Shown here piece after piece: positions 9,698 to 21,217 of a stretch of 64,000 nucleotides of DNA; position 1 is the first letter of the stretch; every line of letters begins with the position of its first letter. The stretch is taken from positions 2,170,001 through 2,234,000 of the forward strand of contig OY723253.1 in NCBI GenBank assembly GCA_963210315.1, in the 5' to 3' direction. Source of the stretch: Rhynchopus euleeides (lineage: Eukaryota; Euglenozoa; Diplonemea; Diplonemida; Diplonemidae). The position numbers and the translations under genes were made by a program. A model generated the notes under the pieces. That model saw only the letters and a list, made by a program, of their open reading frames with translations. It ran no database searches and was not told the DNA's origin.

Positions 9698-11866
9698 GAG
9701 GAACCGATGTTGTTTTCTACTTTTCTTGTTCGATGTCGGCCCGGTCCCCAACGCCGCCCCAGAACAAGAACAAGCAAGGCAATGATGGCACTGGCATTCT
9801 CAGCACCTGACACACCGCTTGTTGGTGTGTGGCGGTGCTGATGCCAGGATGGATCAATGTGCACTCTTTTTCTATTGCCTTTTTCATACTTCCAACCTTT
9901 CCAACCTTTTCATGTTTTTCACACCCCTTCCGGCACGGGATGAGGACGGCACGCCTGCTGGGCTGCATGCCCATCCCACAGCCACACCCCCTCCCCTCCT
10001 CTTTTCACCATCATCACCCGTCATATCAGCACTTTTGTCCACAGCTGCCTTCCCGGCATCGTGTGGGCTGTTTTGTTGTGTCTTTGCACGAGCATTATTG
10101 CAGCTGGATCGAATCCCGCACAGCGGGATGCAGGTCCGGCGCATGTGATGATGCTGTGCCAGGACGCGCACGGCACGTTGCAGGGGGGGCCCCGTGCGCG
10201 CTGCAGCCGACCGCGGCTGCGCACCGCGGGTGCCACCACCTCCGCACCTCTGTTTGAATTTGAATTTGCTACTGCTTTGTTGTTTGTTGTTCCTCATACG
10301 TCAATGCCTTTTCACCCTCCCAACCCATGGGCTGTGCTTCGCCTCCCATGGCCTCTCTCTTGGGGCGTGGTGCTGCTGTGCCTGCAGCCTCTCCGCGGGG
10401 GAGCACATCACATTGAAGCACAATCACACCGGAGCGCATGAAATTGAAGCCCGAGTCCATTGCCAGTGGTGCTCCTGGAGGGTGTGCGTGTGTCGTTCTG
10501 CCACATGCACACACAGGGCACATCTCACTGCCTGCAGTGGCCTGACAGGCCGGCTGTGCTTTCCACACGGATGTGCTGCTGACCTGGCACAGCATCATTC
10601 CGCCCCTTTCCTCCTCACTCCGTTTTCTACAGATTCGTTTCTGGTTTGCTGCGTGTCGTCTGGGGGGAGGAACGATACCGCCAGCAGAACCACGCGCAGC
10701 GAACACCGTCCAGCTGTTCGGAAGGGACGCTGCCGCAACACCAACATCAACACTCACTGGCTGGCACTTTTGCCAGCCTCTCTCCTCTACGCCTCTCCTC
10801 CCCCCCTCCCCCTTTCCCCACCCCACGCTGTGGATCGACCCCCTGCCCTCCGCCCCCACTCCCGAATCGGGTGTGGGGGCGGGGGGGTGTGGGGGTGAAC
10901 CCGGCACCGCCCAACATCACCTGCGTGCCACCCAGGCCCGCATGTGCTCCGAGGCCACCCGCTACCCGCTGTGTCATTGGGATGGAGACGTGATGTTCAC
11001 GCCACCTTATTCTCCCTCGGGCGCAGGGGGGTGCTGTGTGTGCGGGGGGGCGGGGCTTTGAGGTGAAGCGGCGTCACGCCCTTTCCCCGCCCCTCCCCAC
11101 GCCAGCCCCCCGCTGCCGCTCACAACCACACCCGCCTGCATGCCCGGCGAGGTTGCCAGCCCGCACGGGATACAGAAAGAACAGCAGAATGGCCCAAACG
11201 CTGCATCCAAAAAAATCAAAGCCGCAGGGCGCAACACCCCCCACCCCCCCGCCACACCCATACAGCACCCTCCAACCCTTTGCTACGGCAGCACAGGGTG
11301 CACAGTTTTGCACTCTATCCTCCGAGCGTCCTACGGTTTATCGGGCGTCCCGATGATTTTTACACCAACAGACATCATTCATCTCATTCACGCCACCCAC
11401 AACTCCCACCACCACCACCCCCTCAACAGGCAGGCCTTTTTTTGCGTTGCCACACGCTGCTGGCAGCTCCCACGAGGCAAAAAGCCCTGTATACACACAA
11501 CACACACACGCACACGAGGCGATCCCCCCACCCCCCCCCCCCCCCACCTCACTTCTCCGCGATATTAGAGTGAAGCTGAGGCCGAGACTCTCGTGAGACC
11601 TTTATACTAAGATATCCCCCCCCCCCCTCCCCCACCACCACCGCCGTTACAACCCTCTCCTTCTCTGTCTCTCCCTCATCTCTAAAGGCTTCGCCCCGAC
11701 CCCCTACCCCCTACCCCCGACCCCCCACCCCGAACATAGAGGTGAAACAGTACATTGCCCGGGGGTAACACGCAGGCTGGGGGGACCTCTCGGCAGCTCT
11801 CTCTTTCTCTCTCTCTCTCTCCCCGAGGCCCCTTCTGATCTCCCGGGGGGCGTTTCAGCCGAAGCA
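9698..11866. other. long intergenic stretch, no gene seen
   Basis: C-rich DNA with poly-C runs near 11525 and 11610 and a CT-rich microsatellite near 11800-11822. Open frames on both strands up to about 234 codons are Pro, His, Thr and Cys-rich, change composition abruptly and show no domain. I regard them as non-coding. Confidence 0.55.
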
Positions 11867-11894
11867 CTTTTTTTTCTCTCTCTTTTAACGCCAG
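11867..11894 (+). promoter_or_regulatory. candidate splice acceptor for the TRAF gene leader
   Basis: A run of T and C ending in CCAG lies 94 bases before the start codon of the RING-TRAF gene. It looks like a 3' splice site, for a spliced-leader addition or a 5' UTR intron. No spliced-leader gene was found to tell which. Confidence 0.4.
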
Positions 11895-11988
11895 GTGGTG
11901 TCGGGTGGGCTCTGCCCCACTGTGTTAGTCAGGCACAACGGCGAACCGCACAGAAGGAGAGCAGGGGTGCTGCAACGACTGCCGTGGG

Positions 11989-13035
11989 ATGGTAGGCAGC
12001 CTGAAGTCCTCTGCCGGGATGCCCCTCAAGGAAGATGTGGACCAGGAAATCCCATTCGTCGACGTGGTGCCGGAGGACCTGCAGTGCGGGATATGTTTCG
12101 GACCCTGCCTCGAACCGCATGTGACGGAGGAGTGCGGGCATCTCTTCTGCAAGGGGTGTGTCTCCACTGCGCTGGAGGTGAAGAGCGAGTGTCCCATCTG
12201 CCGTGTCTCCGTGACTCAGGACCAGGTGCGGAAGGACGTGCGGACCCAGAGGAAGATCGCCGGGTTGCATGTGTTCTGTAAGTACCGCAAGGCAGGTGGG
12301 TGCACCTGGCAGGGGGTCCTGTCTGATCTGGAGCGGCATGCCGAGAAGTGCGACCATGCCCTGGTGCCGTGCCCTTTCACCGCGCATGGGTGTGATATGA
12401 CGGTGACGCGGAACTCTTTGGCGGAGCATCTGCAGACGGCCATGTCGTCGCATATGGTGCTGGCGGCCAGCGCCCTGACCCGGCTGCAGGAGGAGCAGCT
12501 GACCCTGCAGCAGGAGATTGAGATTCTGCAGAGGCACGACCAGCGGTTCATCTGGGTGATCCCGAACTTCATGTATCGGAAGGCGCCCGCGTACTCCAGG
12601 AAGTTTACCGCGAAGTCGCATCAGTGGTACCTCGGGGTGGATTTTGACGTATGCCTTTTGAGAGAGTGCAGTATAGTGCTGTGCTGTGTGTGGCTTTTTC
12701 CGTCATTCCACCACCTCCCACACGTCCTCAGGGTCCTGACCAGCATGCCGGGGTGTACCTGTTTGCGGATGGGCACAACAGGCGTGTCGACTACAAGCTG
12801 ATCCTGTTCAACCAGGACCCACGGAAGGACAAGAACCACAGCGTGAACGACTGGACAGCAGAGTACAAGGTATGGTTTCTATCTCGACGAAGCTACCCAC
12901 CCACCCAACCCCACACAGGGCAAGGGATGGGGCCCTTTGAAGTTCATCGACCGCCCCAACCTGGGCGGCACCGGGTTCCTCGTCAACGGGTGCGTGCGTC
13001 TGGCTGTCGAGGTGGAGGGGCTTCCGTTCGACTGA
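11989..13035 (+). CDS. RING-TRAF zinc finger-MATH E3 ubiquitin ligase, three exons
   Basis: Exons 11989-12648, 12732-12869 and 12919-13035 (all phase 0; donors gtatgc and gtatgg) give 304 residues. A C3HC4 RING lies at residues 33-71 (C33, C36, C49, H51, C54, C57, C68, C71). Two TRAF-type fingers follow (C97, C105, H117, C121 and C128, C135, H147). A short coiled coil (about 158-182) leads to a C-terminal MATH domain that begins RFIWVIPNF, continues through exon 2 and ends NGCVRLAVEVEG. This is the full order of a TRAF protein. In animals TRAFs relay receptor signals, while in protists their partners are unknown. The RING suggests ubiquitin transfer and the MATH domain substrate binding. All metal ligands needed for the RING are visible. 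Confidence 0.9.
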
Positions 13036-15227
13036 GACACGGCGGGGGTGCTGCGACAAGAATAGATACGCCTCCCTCATCACCCCCACCCCCGAGCTGC
13101 CACCACGCAGTCGCATCCCAGCCTTCAGGACCAGTGGGCGTGCGGGTTGGCCCTGCACTTTAGCCCCTGCCCCATCCATCGACCGCCTGGTTCATTGCGA
13201 GGCCGCCCCTTTCCACCGTTGTTTGGGTCTCAGAATCAGCCATCCTGGCTGCTCCCAGAAGTGACACACATGCCGTGACGATGGGGTTGAGATACGAAAC
13301 ATCACCGTGCTTTCGCGGGGGGGGGAGTGCACGGCATTGCCTTGGTCGCCATGCTATCGCGAGGTGATCACCTCGAGGTCGTCAGACTAAAAAAAACGAC
13401 GAATGGACGCTGCATCGAAAGGCCTGCTCTGTGCTTTCCCCAACTACAAACAAGCTTCGCATCTGTCGCGGGTGGCAAACAAAGCGGACACTCAAATCAG
13501 ATCATCGGCAGCATAGCCCCCGACCCCCTCTGGGCAGGCGATGGACGAACTCCCCAGGCAAGAACCCTTAGACGCGGCCGGTCTCCGCACTCTTGCTCCC
13601 ACACACTTCCGCCCTTGCGTTCCAGGCAGGCATACGGAGGCTCCGGACCTGAGTCAGACCCTGCTGCGATGTGCATTGGCAACAGCAGAAGACACCCCCA
13701 CCAGCCCCGCAGAATAGCGGGGAGGGGGGAGGGGGGTGACCCCATTCTCACTCCCCCCGTGGCTGGTGACAGGCTGCAGTCCCACCAGACTGCACGGGCG
13801 GCCCTCCCTAATGGCTCCCCACCCCACACCCGCGGCAGGAGTCGGCTGGTTGTGGGATTCGAATTTTCCGTAAATCACCCCCACTCCCGCCGCGTCGCGG
13901 ATGCACGGCGGGCAAAACAGGTGGGTGTAAAAACTGGTGCGGATGGTGGGCACTGCAGAAGGTGTAGGTGTGACCCTGTGATAGAGAGAGAGAGAGAGAG
14001 GTGTTGCCGGCATTGTTTTGTGATTATTTCTACAAAAAAAACAAACTACGAAGCCCTTCGTGCTTCAGGAAAAAGATATGCCAAATTCTCAGGTTAGGTC
14101 CGGATCTGTCTCCGTCGTGGCGACATCAGACGTTTTCAAAGCGGGGGTTTGGGGTGGGTGCGCGGGCTTGCTACAGAAAGTGTGTCTGCTGCCAGGTGAA
14201 ACAGTTTGAGACAGAGAAGTCTCTCGAATTTTGCTGCGCGTTGGCGAAATGGTGCCGTGTCGTCTGAATGTCTGAAAGTGTCTTCGCTCGAAACTAAACT
14301 GCAACAAGAGTGCGCCTCTCACTGCCGGTAAAGTCACAGTCGGGTCGATACGGGTGGCCATCTGTGGCCTCCTATCAAGACGTGTTGAGAGAGCCCCTGT
14401 CTTTCCCAACAGGCGTGTGGTTGTTGGTGTGTTCTACTCTGGACTGCACGACTGGACAGACTGCAAAAAAGGTTCACGTGTGGTCCAGATGTGTGTTCAC
14501 AGCACAGAAAGTGTGACAATGCAACTCCTTGCAAAAAAAAAAACGTCACCACACAGGCTGAAGCTGAACAACTGTGTCCCATTTGTTTCCTCGTTTGGTG
14601 ATGCCCGCCAGAAGACACATGGGTCGTGGCGCAGACTGGACACCTCTCACTCGGTGAACCATTCCCTCGCACTGTTGCCACATCCCAGGGGTCTCAGTCT
14701 CAGTGAACGAGGTGGGTCTTCAAGCCCTGTCGTTCAGTTGCCATTCTCCAAGAAACAGCGGCGCAAGGTTTGCCGGGCCAGCTCTCAGTTTTTGTTTGTG
14801 CAAAACTGGGAAATCAAAAGACCGGCTCTTCAGCTCGGAGCACCCTTCCTCCCTGTGGTCGAGTTTCTCGTCCACAAGATACCCATTCCTACCATGTCCA
14901 TTCCGCCCTGCTGCGAGCGTTATGGAAGCTCCGTCTTTGTTCTGCCTTTTGTATTATCGATGGAGAGTCCCGAGCGAGCAGAAGGTCGTTGTGTCACAGA
15001 AAGGCAACGAAACGTACTCAGCGCTCCCCTTTCATCCAGATTTGGTGTTGTCTCTCAGGGTTTGTGTGAGCGTCACCGGTGTCGTTCGCCAGAATACGGG
15101 CGCAGTGGTGTGTTGAAGTGGGGCTGTCCCTTATGTGCTGAGCGCTGAGCCTTCGTTTTTACTTCAGAGCGGGGGGAAAATACCACAGCTGCAAACCAAA
15201 CGCGCCCGCCCCCCCCCCCCCCCCCCC
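13036..15227. other. intergenic, no gene seen
   Basis: Open frames of 256 and 264 codons occur (13327-14097 and 14354-15148), but their composition is not protein-like and I recognise nothing in them. An AG microsatellite lies at 13982-14000. The right edge is a poly-C tract (15209-15227) that received the inverted-repeat element. Confidence 0.5.
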
Positions 15228-15229
15228 TA

Positions 15230-16376
15230 GGGGGGGTCAAATGCCACCCTTTTACGTGGACAAACACGATTTTTCAAAAAACCGGCGCAGAGGCCCCAAA
15301 GCCCCCGTAAACCCTCCAAACCCCCCCAGATCGGTCCGGAAACCCATCGAACCCCACTTTTCCACCATTCCGGGCACCTCAGGTGCCCGAATTGGGGTAC
15401 CTAAATTTTGTGCCACCGTTTGGTACCGTACAGTGCCACTGTGTGGGAGGTTGGAAAAGAAAATGCCCCAACACACCACATCTGAGGGTTGCAATGCATG
15501 TTGCTTGCCAACCACGTCATCCGGTGGGTGTCAGGCGCTATGTAGGTGGCATTAGCCAGGTCTTCGATGTGTTCTGGCTTGTATATATACCTCCCTGCCA
15601 CCATGCACCGGGAGGCTGCCTGTAGGTACGGAACAGTCCAGATGGTCGTGTGATTCCTGTGCAGCAGTGCTCCACAACCGGGATGTGTTGACAACGACTG
15701 TTGCAACACGAGCTGTACATTCCGGGAACACATGAAGTGCGCTGTCGTGGTACCCATTGTGCCAGAATTGGTAGTTGCTGCGGTCTACTTTGCCTGGCCC
15801 AAGAGCACTGGTACTGAACGGTGCAATATGCGTGGCGAGGTGAATACAACGGAAGCGCGCAAAGTCAATACAGCTCTCGGATGGCGGGTGGTGGTGCCAC
15901 TAGTGTGTGACGTTCACTCGAGGATACAACGCATCACAATGAATCAGCAACCGTGGACCGAGTACAATACGCTCTCTGTGGCTGGTGTGGGGGACAAAGG
16001 CAGTGCCTGTGCCGCAGGCAGGGAGGTATATATACAAGCCAGAACACATCGAAGACCTGGCTAATGCCACCTACATAGCGCCTGACACCCACCGGATGAC
16101 GTGGTTGGCAAGCAACATGCATTGCAACCCTCAGATGTGGTGTGTTGGGGCATTTTCTTTTCCAACCTCCCACACAGTGGCACTGTACGGTACCAAACGG
16201 TGGCACAAAATTTAGGTACCCCAATTCGGGCACCTGAGGTGCCCGGAATGGTGGAAAAGTGGGGTTCGATGGGTTTCCGGACCGATCTGGGGGGGTTTGG
16301 AGGGTTTACGGGGGCTTTGGGGCCTCTGCGCCGGTTTTTTGAAAAATCGTGTTTGTCACCCCCATTTGACCCCCCC
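15230..16376. mobile_element. 1.15-kb inverted-repeat element inside poly-C, TA-flanked
   Basis: The arms (about 15230-15600 and 16018-16376) are nearly perfect inverted repeats of some 360-370 bases. Their tips are seven Gs followed by TCAAATG, and the complement. Both ends are flanked by TA (15228-15229 and 16377-16378), with long C runs outside on both sides, so the original site reads C-run, TA, C-run. The unique centre (about 15600-16018) shows no coding. The short frames seen in each arm are the same sequence read twice. Probably a non-autonomous DNA transposon with TA target duplication. Confidence 0.75.
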
Positions 16377-16378
16377 TA

Positions 16379-18161
16379 CCCCCCCCCCCCCCCCCCCGCA
16401 CAATTGGGATATCCGGATTGCTCACCAAACACCCCGCCCCTCTGTTACCTCGCGGAACCTCGGCTCTGCCCCCCCCCTCCCCTCCCCTTTCAACCGCACA
16501 CGCTGTCTTCTTTTGGACGAGACGCTGCTGTCCTCCGTTATCTTTCCCACGCCTCGACGTGAATACGAATATGTTACGTTCTGGTCATGTCATATTTGTT
16601 CACCACCTGCCTCATCTCCCCACCCCCCGCTCCCCATCCGTTACTGTTATTTCGGAAGCGTGTTCCTTTCTGCCGGCCACAGGATCCCCATTTGAGATTT
16701 TGTACGGACGTGCCATCACAGAGCTCCGAGGAGTGCCGCCAGAGGGCGGTGTGGTGGTCCGTCCCACTGGGACTGGCGTTGTCTGTTGTCTTCCCGCTTG
16801 TGGCGCACAGTGGCGAACGTCCAAGCCTTCTTATGGTGTGGATTCCTTTGAGAGCAGGGCGATAAAAAAACAGTTGCAAACCCAATTTGAAAAGAAAAAG
16901 GGGGGGAAGGGCGCGGAACATTCAAAGCGGGAGGAGAAGGGGGGTTGAACACATTGAAATAACCGCAGAAAATAAATTAGCGCCCTTGGGGCCGGGGTGG
17001 GGGGGTGGGGGGGTGTGTGAAGCGGGGGGTGAGCGCGATATCCCTCCTCTAGAAAAGGCGTGCCTGCCAGGAAAACGAAAAATAAGCGAAGTTTACTCAC
17101 AGATGTCGGTGCCAACTCCAGCTGATTTGTGACGCAGATCGAAGCCAGAGTCCCCCCCCCCCCCTCCGCCCATGATTCTAAACGTGGAGGAAGGGTGGAG
17201 GGTGGAACCCAGGAGTGAGGGTTGCGTTGTGTGTATGGTAGTATCGCTGCCCATGTGCCAAAAGGGAACTGTGTCAGACATGGAGGGAGGGAGGGAGGGA
17301 AGGGGGGGGGGCTTGCCAGGCTTTGTTTGTTTCTGCACCTCATATATGGGGAGGGGGGGGGGGGCTCTGGGGGAAAGGCCTGTGTAAGTTCTTCACAAGA
17401 AAATGGTGGCGGGAGCGGCACTCGAGACGAGTTGTTTGGTGTTAAAAAAATGGCTTCCAGGGGGAGGGGAGGGGGGTGCTTCCGAAGCGCACCCGGCGCT
17501 TTTTCTTTGTGTTGGCGCATTCTGTTGGGGGGGGGTGGGTGTTGGTGGCGAAAGGGGCAGGCGAGCCCCTTCAGCGATTTGCGTGCCGGAAGGGCCGATC
17601 CGTCACTCAGGTGGGATGGGAGTGAGTTCCCCTGCCCTGCGGGCGTGGGAAATCGGAAATGCGAATGGCATAGACTGCACTACCACGGGGAGTGGGGGGT
17701 TGGGGGGTGGTGAAGCACCTTCACAGTGCCAGGGGTGGGCACTCCGGCATGGCCGCCTTATGCGCGTCATGCCAGAACAACTCGAGAGCTGGCTGCCCCG
17801 TGTGTGTGGTTGTGGAGGTCGGTCGCATTCGAGTTCGCTCGGTGCGGCCTGCAAATAGCGTGACGTGTGGTGTCTGTGCCTGACACACCCACATCCCTCT
17901 ACGCCCCCCACCCCGCTGAAGTTATTGGCACGGTGACCGCTGCGTCAACAGCGGGGGTTATAGGTTTCACAGGACCGACACAAGCCAGTAGGCTTTGGAA
18001 ACAACAACATCGACAGCTCAGCGCCTTTCGAGTCTGGTCTCGGACTTGGGACATACACACCCTGGGCAGGCAGTGTACGTTGCACTACGCAATTATACAT
18101 TACACATTACACAATCGGCAGGAACGAGGGGTGCATAGCAAATCACAAGTCGGTGGTCGGG
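16379..18161. other. intergenic, no gene seen
   Basis: C-runs (16379-16397, 17153-17165) and G-runs (near 17007, 17307, 17348, 17526) alternate. Frames are low-complexity. No RNA gene or domain is recognised. Confidence 0.5.
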
Positions 18162-18587
18162 ATGGGGGCGAGTGCGAGTGTGGAGGAGCACAGACGGCCG
18201 TGGTGGGGCAGTACACGTGCTGTAAAGGAGGCACTGGAGGGCGGCAAGTGGCGGCAGCTGTTGGAGGAGCACAAGGTGGATGCGAAGGCGGTGGATCCAC
18301 ACACCGGGCGGACACCGCTGCACGAGGTGTTGCAGCCCGGGTGCAGGGGGGTTCCGGCTGCTGTCGAAGCAGTCAAGTTTCTGGTGGGGTGCGGGGCAAC
18401 GAGCGTTTCGGACGGCCAGGGGCGGACACCGGTGGTACGCGCTGCAGCACCGTGATGGCGACACACGCAGTGCGCTGCTGTCGGCGCTCGCCGAGTACGT
18501 GGGGAAGATGCAGATGGAGGTGGCCAACAGGCTGCGGCACTTCCTCGCAGACGAGTGGCCGACCTTGAGGGCACGTGTTCCCATCAC

Positions 18588-18653
18588 GTTGCAGTGGATC
18601 CGATGCAGTGGGGGCTGCTGATGCAGCCCCCACTGCATCGGATCCACTGCAAC
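18588..18653. repeat. perfect 31-bp inverted repeat, 4-base loop
   Basis: Arms 18588-18618 and 18623-18653 are exact complements with TGAT between them. The loop contains a TGA that ends the upstream frame. It lies between the ankyrin and transferase parts of the decayed gene. Confidence 0.9.
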
Positions 18654-19591
18654 AGCAGCAGTCGCAGGCTCAGCCGGCACCACAAGATGTCACCACACAC
18701 AAACCCGGTGACAAGGACAAGACGAGCGAGCGGCTGCAGAACCACGTCGACGGTCGGAAGATCGGCTTCACGCGCAACGACGCGTGCGAGACGCCGCTGC
18801 TCGAGTGGCTGGTGCGGCTGCTGACGGTGAAGCCTGACCTCGGGTACCGGGCAAATCACGTCAACAGCATGCTGCTGGGTCTGAGGTTTGTTGTGCTGCA
18901 GGGTGTGGAGGCGGCACCAGACAAGATTGAGGACTGGATGGCGGTGGACGACTGGTTCGAGCATCTGTGTGCAGGATCTCTTCACCTGCGACTGCGTCGA
19001 GTACGAGATTGACGATGCGACGGGCGATATTGTGTGCACAGAAAAAGGTGTGCCCATCGTCGGGAAGGATGCTTACCACGAAGACATCACCGACAAGAAA
19101 GTGCTGACGAACCACGGGGCAGGCTCCGTGCGGCCGGCACTGTACTTCGGGATGAACCAGGCGATGCGGACGATTGGGCTGTCAAAGGAAACGCGGGAGT
19201 CTGCGGCAGGCAGCGTGTTCGATATTGAGCATGCGCCGGCACAGCTGCACGTGATCGCGACGTTCCAGCCGCTGATCGCGAAGTTGACGCGGCTGATCCG
19301 GAGCCGGCGGCCGAGCCTGACCACGGTGTTCCGCGGGATCAAGGTGAACGTGTCCGTGCAGTACAAGGTGGGGACGTCGGTGGTGTGGAACGCCTTCACG
19401 TCGACGACGCGGGAGCAGGATGTGGCGAAGACCTTCATGTAGGGAAGGTGGGGACGTTCTTTGTGATTGTGGCGAAGCATGCTTTGGCCATTAGTGCCAT
19501 TAGGGTAATGACATAATGCCATTTGGGCTGCTCATTCGGTGCCCTCTCCCGCCTCTGTTGGGCCACGCCGCGATTGTTGACTCCGTGACTG

Positions 19592-20095
19592 TCACACCAG
19601 ACGGATCGAAGATCATCTCAGCATCTGGTGACAGCAGCGTTCGTGTCTGGGATACATCAACAGGGAAGGAGCTGCAGAATCTTGAAGGCCACACCTCTCC
19701 CGTCTGCTCCGTGGCTGTCACACCAGACGGATCGAAGATCATCTCGGGATCCTTCGACAACAGCGTCCGTGTCTGGGATACATCAACAGGGAAGGAGCTG
19801 CAGAAGCTTGAAGGCCACACCGCTTACGTCTGCTCCGTGGCTGTCACACCAGACGGATCGAGGATCATCTCGGGATCCCACGACAACAGCGTTCGTGTCT
19901 GGGATACATCAACAGGGAAGGAGCTGCAGAAGCTTGAAGGCCACACCTCTACAGTCTACCCCGTGGCTGTCACACCAGACGGATCGAGGATCATCTCAGG
20001 ATCCCACGACAACAGCGTCCGTGTCTGGGAGACATCAACAGGGAAGCAGCTGCAGAATCTTGAAGGCCACACCTCCTCTGTGGGCAGCGGAGCTA
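19592..20095 (+). repeat. 126-bp tandem repeats encoding WD40 units
   Basis: Four copies of a 126-base unit (42 codons) are nearly identical at the DNA level, each with VTPDGS..IIS(G)S and NSVRVW(D/E)TSTGK. Such identity between neighbouring WD40 units implies recent duplication or gene conversion. The reading frame stays open through the array, although the upstream part of the gene is broken. Confidence 0.85.
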
Positions 20096-20289
20096 TGACA
20101 TCAGGCGTATCCCCCTCTATGGCCGTATGTGATGGCAACGCGGTCCGCAGCTGTGCCGCATCCTGGCGCCTGCGGACTGTGATCGGCATTGCGCCCGTTG
20201 TGCCTGTCCCCTTTCAATGCACAGGCCTCGACACTGTGACGCCTCCCGCTGCCTGCAGTGTGCTTGGTGGGGCTGTGGGTGCTCCGTAG

Positions 20290-21135
20290 TGCACACACCA
20301 TTCCCCCGCCACCACTGCGCAGGCCCAACACACCCTCGATCGCCTCCGACAGAACACCTTCGAAGGGGTACACACTCCCGCTGTGAATCTCTTGAGGAAG
20401 AACGTTACACCGACGCACCTGCGGGGCATAGGGCGACGCCGTCCCATGCGCCCCACAGGTCTGCTGCTGCGCAACGCCGACCGCAGTGCGGGACGTGGAT
20501 GCGTGCAAGGCAAGTTTGGGTGTCGCATTTCAGCTGGAAGCAGCCACCAGTATCCAGTAAGACGAAGAGGAAGGTGTCCTCGCGTGTAGTCTACTCAAAA
20601 AGTACTCCAGTGAGCGTGTGCCCCCAGGTTTGACCCTACGATGTGCCACCTTTCCAGGTGATATCCTTCATAATATTCACGCGCGTGTTTACACTGCGAG
20701 GCTACCATCAAGACGACTGTGCAGAGCACGGGTTCGTCTCTCAGACAGGTGTCGGTGGTGAGAGCGGCTTGTGTTGATGGTAGCTGCAGCTAACTGTTCT
20801 TCTGCAGTGATGCATCTGATGGCGAACTCCTTCCCAGGTGAGGCGATGTCACGGTGCGTGTGTGCAAGGGGGAGGGAGGGGCTGGGAGAGAGGGACATAG
20901 TGGTGTAGGGTGGGCTGCGCAGACACGAGGCCTAAGAGAGGACCTGCCTCGGGATGCTGCACAGGGGGCAGGGCAACGCCCTTCATCAGGCTCTTTCGTG
21001 CTGTCCCGGCTCTTCAGCTCTCCGGCCCCCGCACGCAGAATTCAACAACAGTGACAACAGACAGATTCCTATTCCCTCCCCTCCCCCATCAGCTGGAACG
21101 GTTTTTCGAGCACCCCGGCTGAGCTCGGGCAGCTG
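20290..21135. other. intergenic before the P5A ATPase
   Basis: No gene recognised. Confidence 0.5.
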
Positions 21136-21151
21136 CTCCTTTTTTCTCTAG
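21136..21151 (+). promoter_or_regulatory. candidate splice acceptor for the P5A ATPase leader
   Basis: A near-pure pyrimidine run ends in CTAG 66 bases before the ATG at 21218. It looks like a 3' splice site and fits spliced-leader addition, though a 5' UTR intron is also possible. Confidence 0.45.
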
Positions 21152-21217
21152 TATCTGGTGGCCCCCCCACCACCACCACCACCGCCGCCACCGCCAGCCA
21201 ATCCGGTGGGAGGGGTT

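Larger units (their letters stand above)
18162..20100 (+). pseudogene. decayed ankyrin / mono-ADP-ribosyltransferase / WD40 gene
   Basis: Pieces of one gene lie in order on the + strand but in different frames. About 18162-18440 encodes an ankyrin-like repeat (GRTPLHEVL). A helical stretch follows, then from about 18970 to 19441 an arginine-type ADP-ribosyltransferase domain with an FRGI arginine motif and a FTSTTRE serine-threonine motif. The frame stops at 19439-19441, before the expected catalytic Glu motif, and a matching shifted frame continues after it. From 19560 four near-identical WD40 repeats and part of a fifth follow. At least three frame breaks (about 18440, 18975, 19440) and a 66-base hairpin (18588-18653) break the coding. 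I infer an inactive gene. Unannotated introns could explain some breaks but not the one at 19440. Confidence 0.65.

Noticed and set aside
7340..9751. An 803-codon open frame on the minus strand opposite the tyrosinase gene
   Set aside because: It is Arg/His/Leu-rich and mirrors the high third-position GC of the real gene. The + strand has a signal peptide and all copper ligands.
13327..15148. Two + strand frames of 256 and 264 codons between the TRAF gene and the inverted-repeat element
   Set aside because: Composition is not protein-like, no domain is seen and no clear acceptor precedes them.
15383..16233. Matching short frames on opposite strands in the 15-16 kb element
   Set aside because: They are the same inverted-repeat arm read twice and not a gene pair.
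21158..21217. A proline-run extension of the P5A ATPase N-terminus
   Set aside because: It has no ATG and follows the acceptor-like AG, so it is probably 5' UTR.
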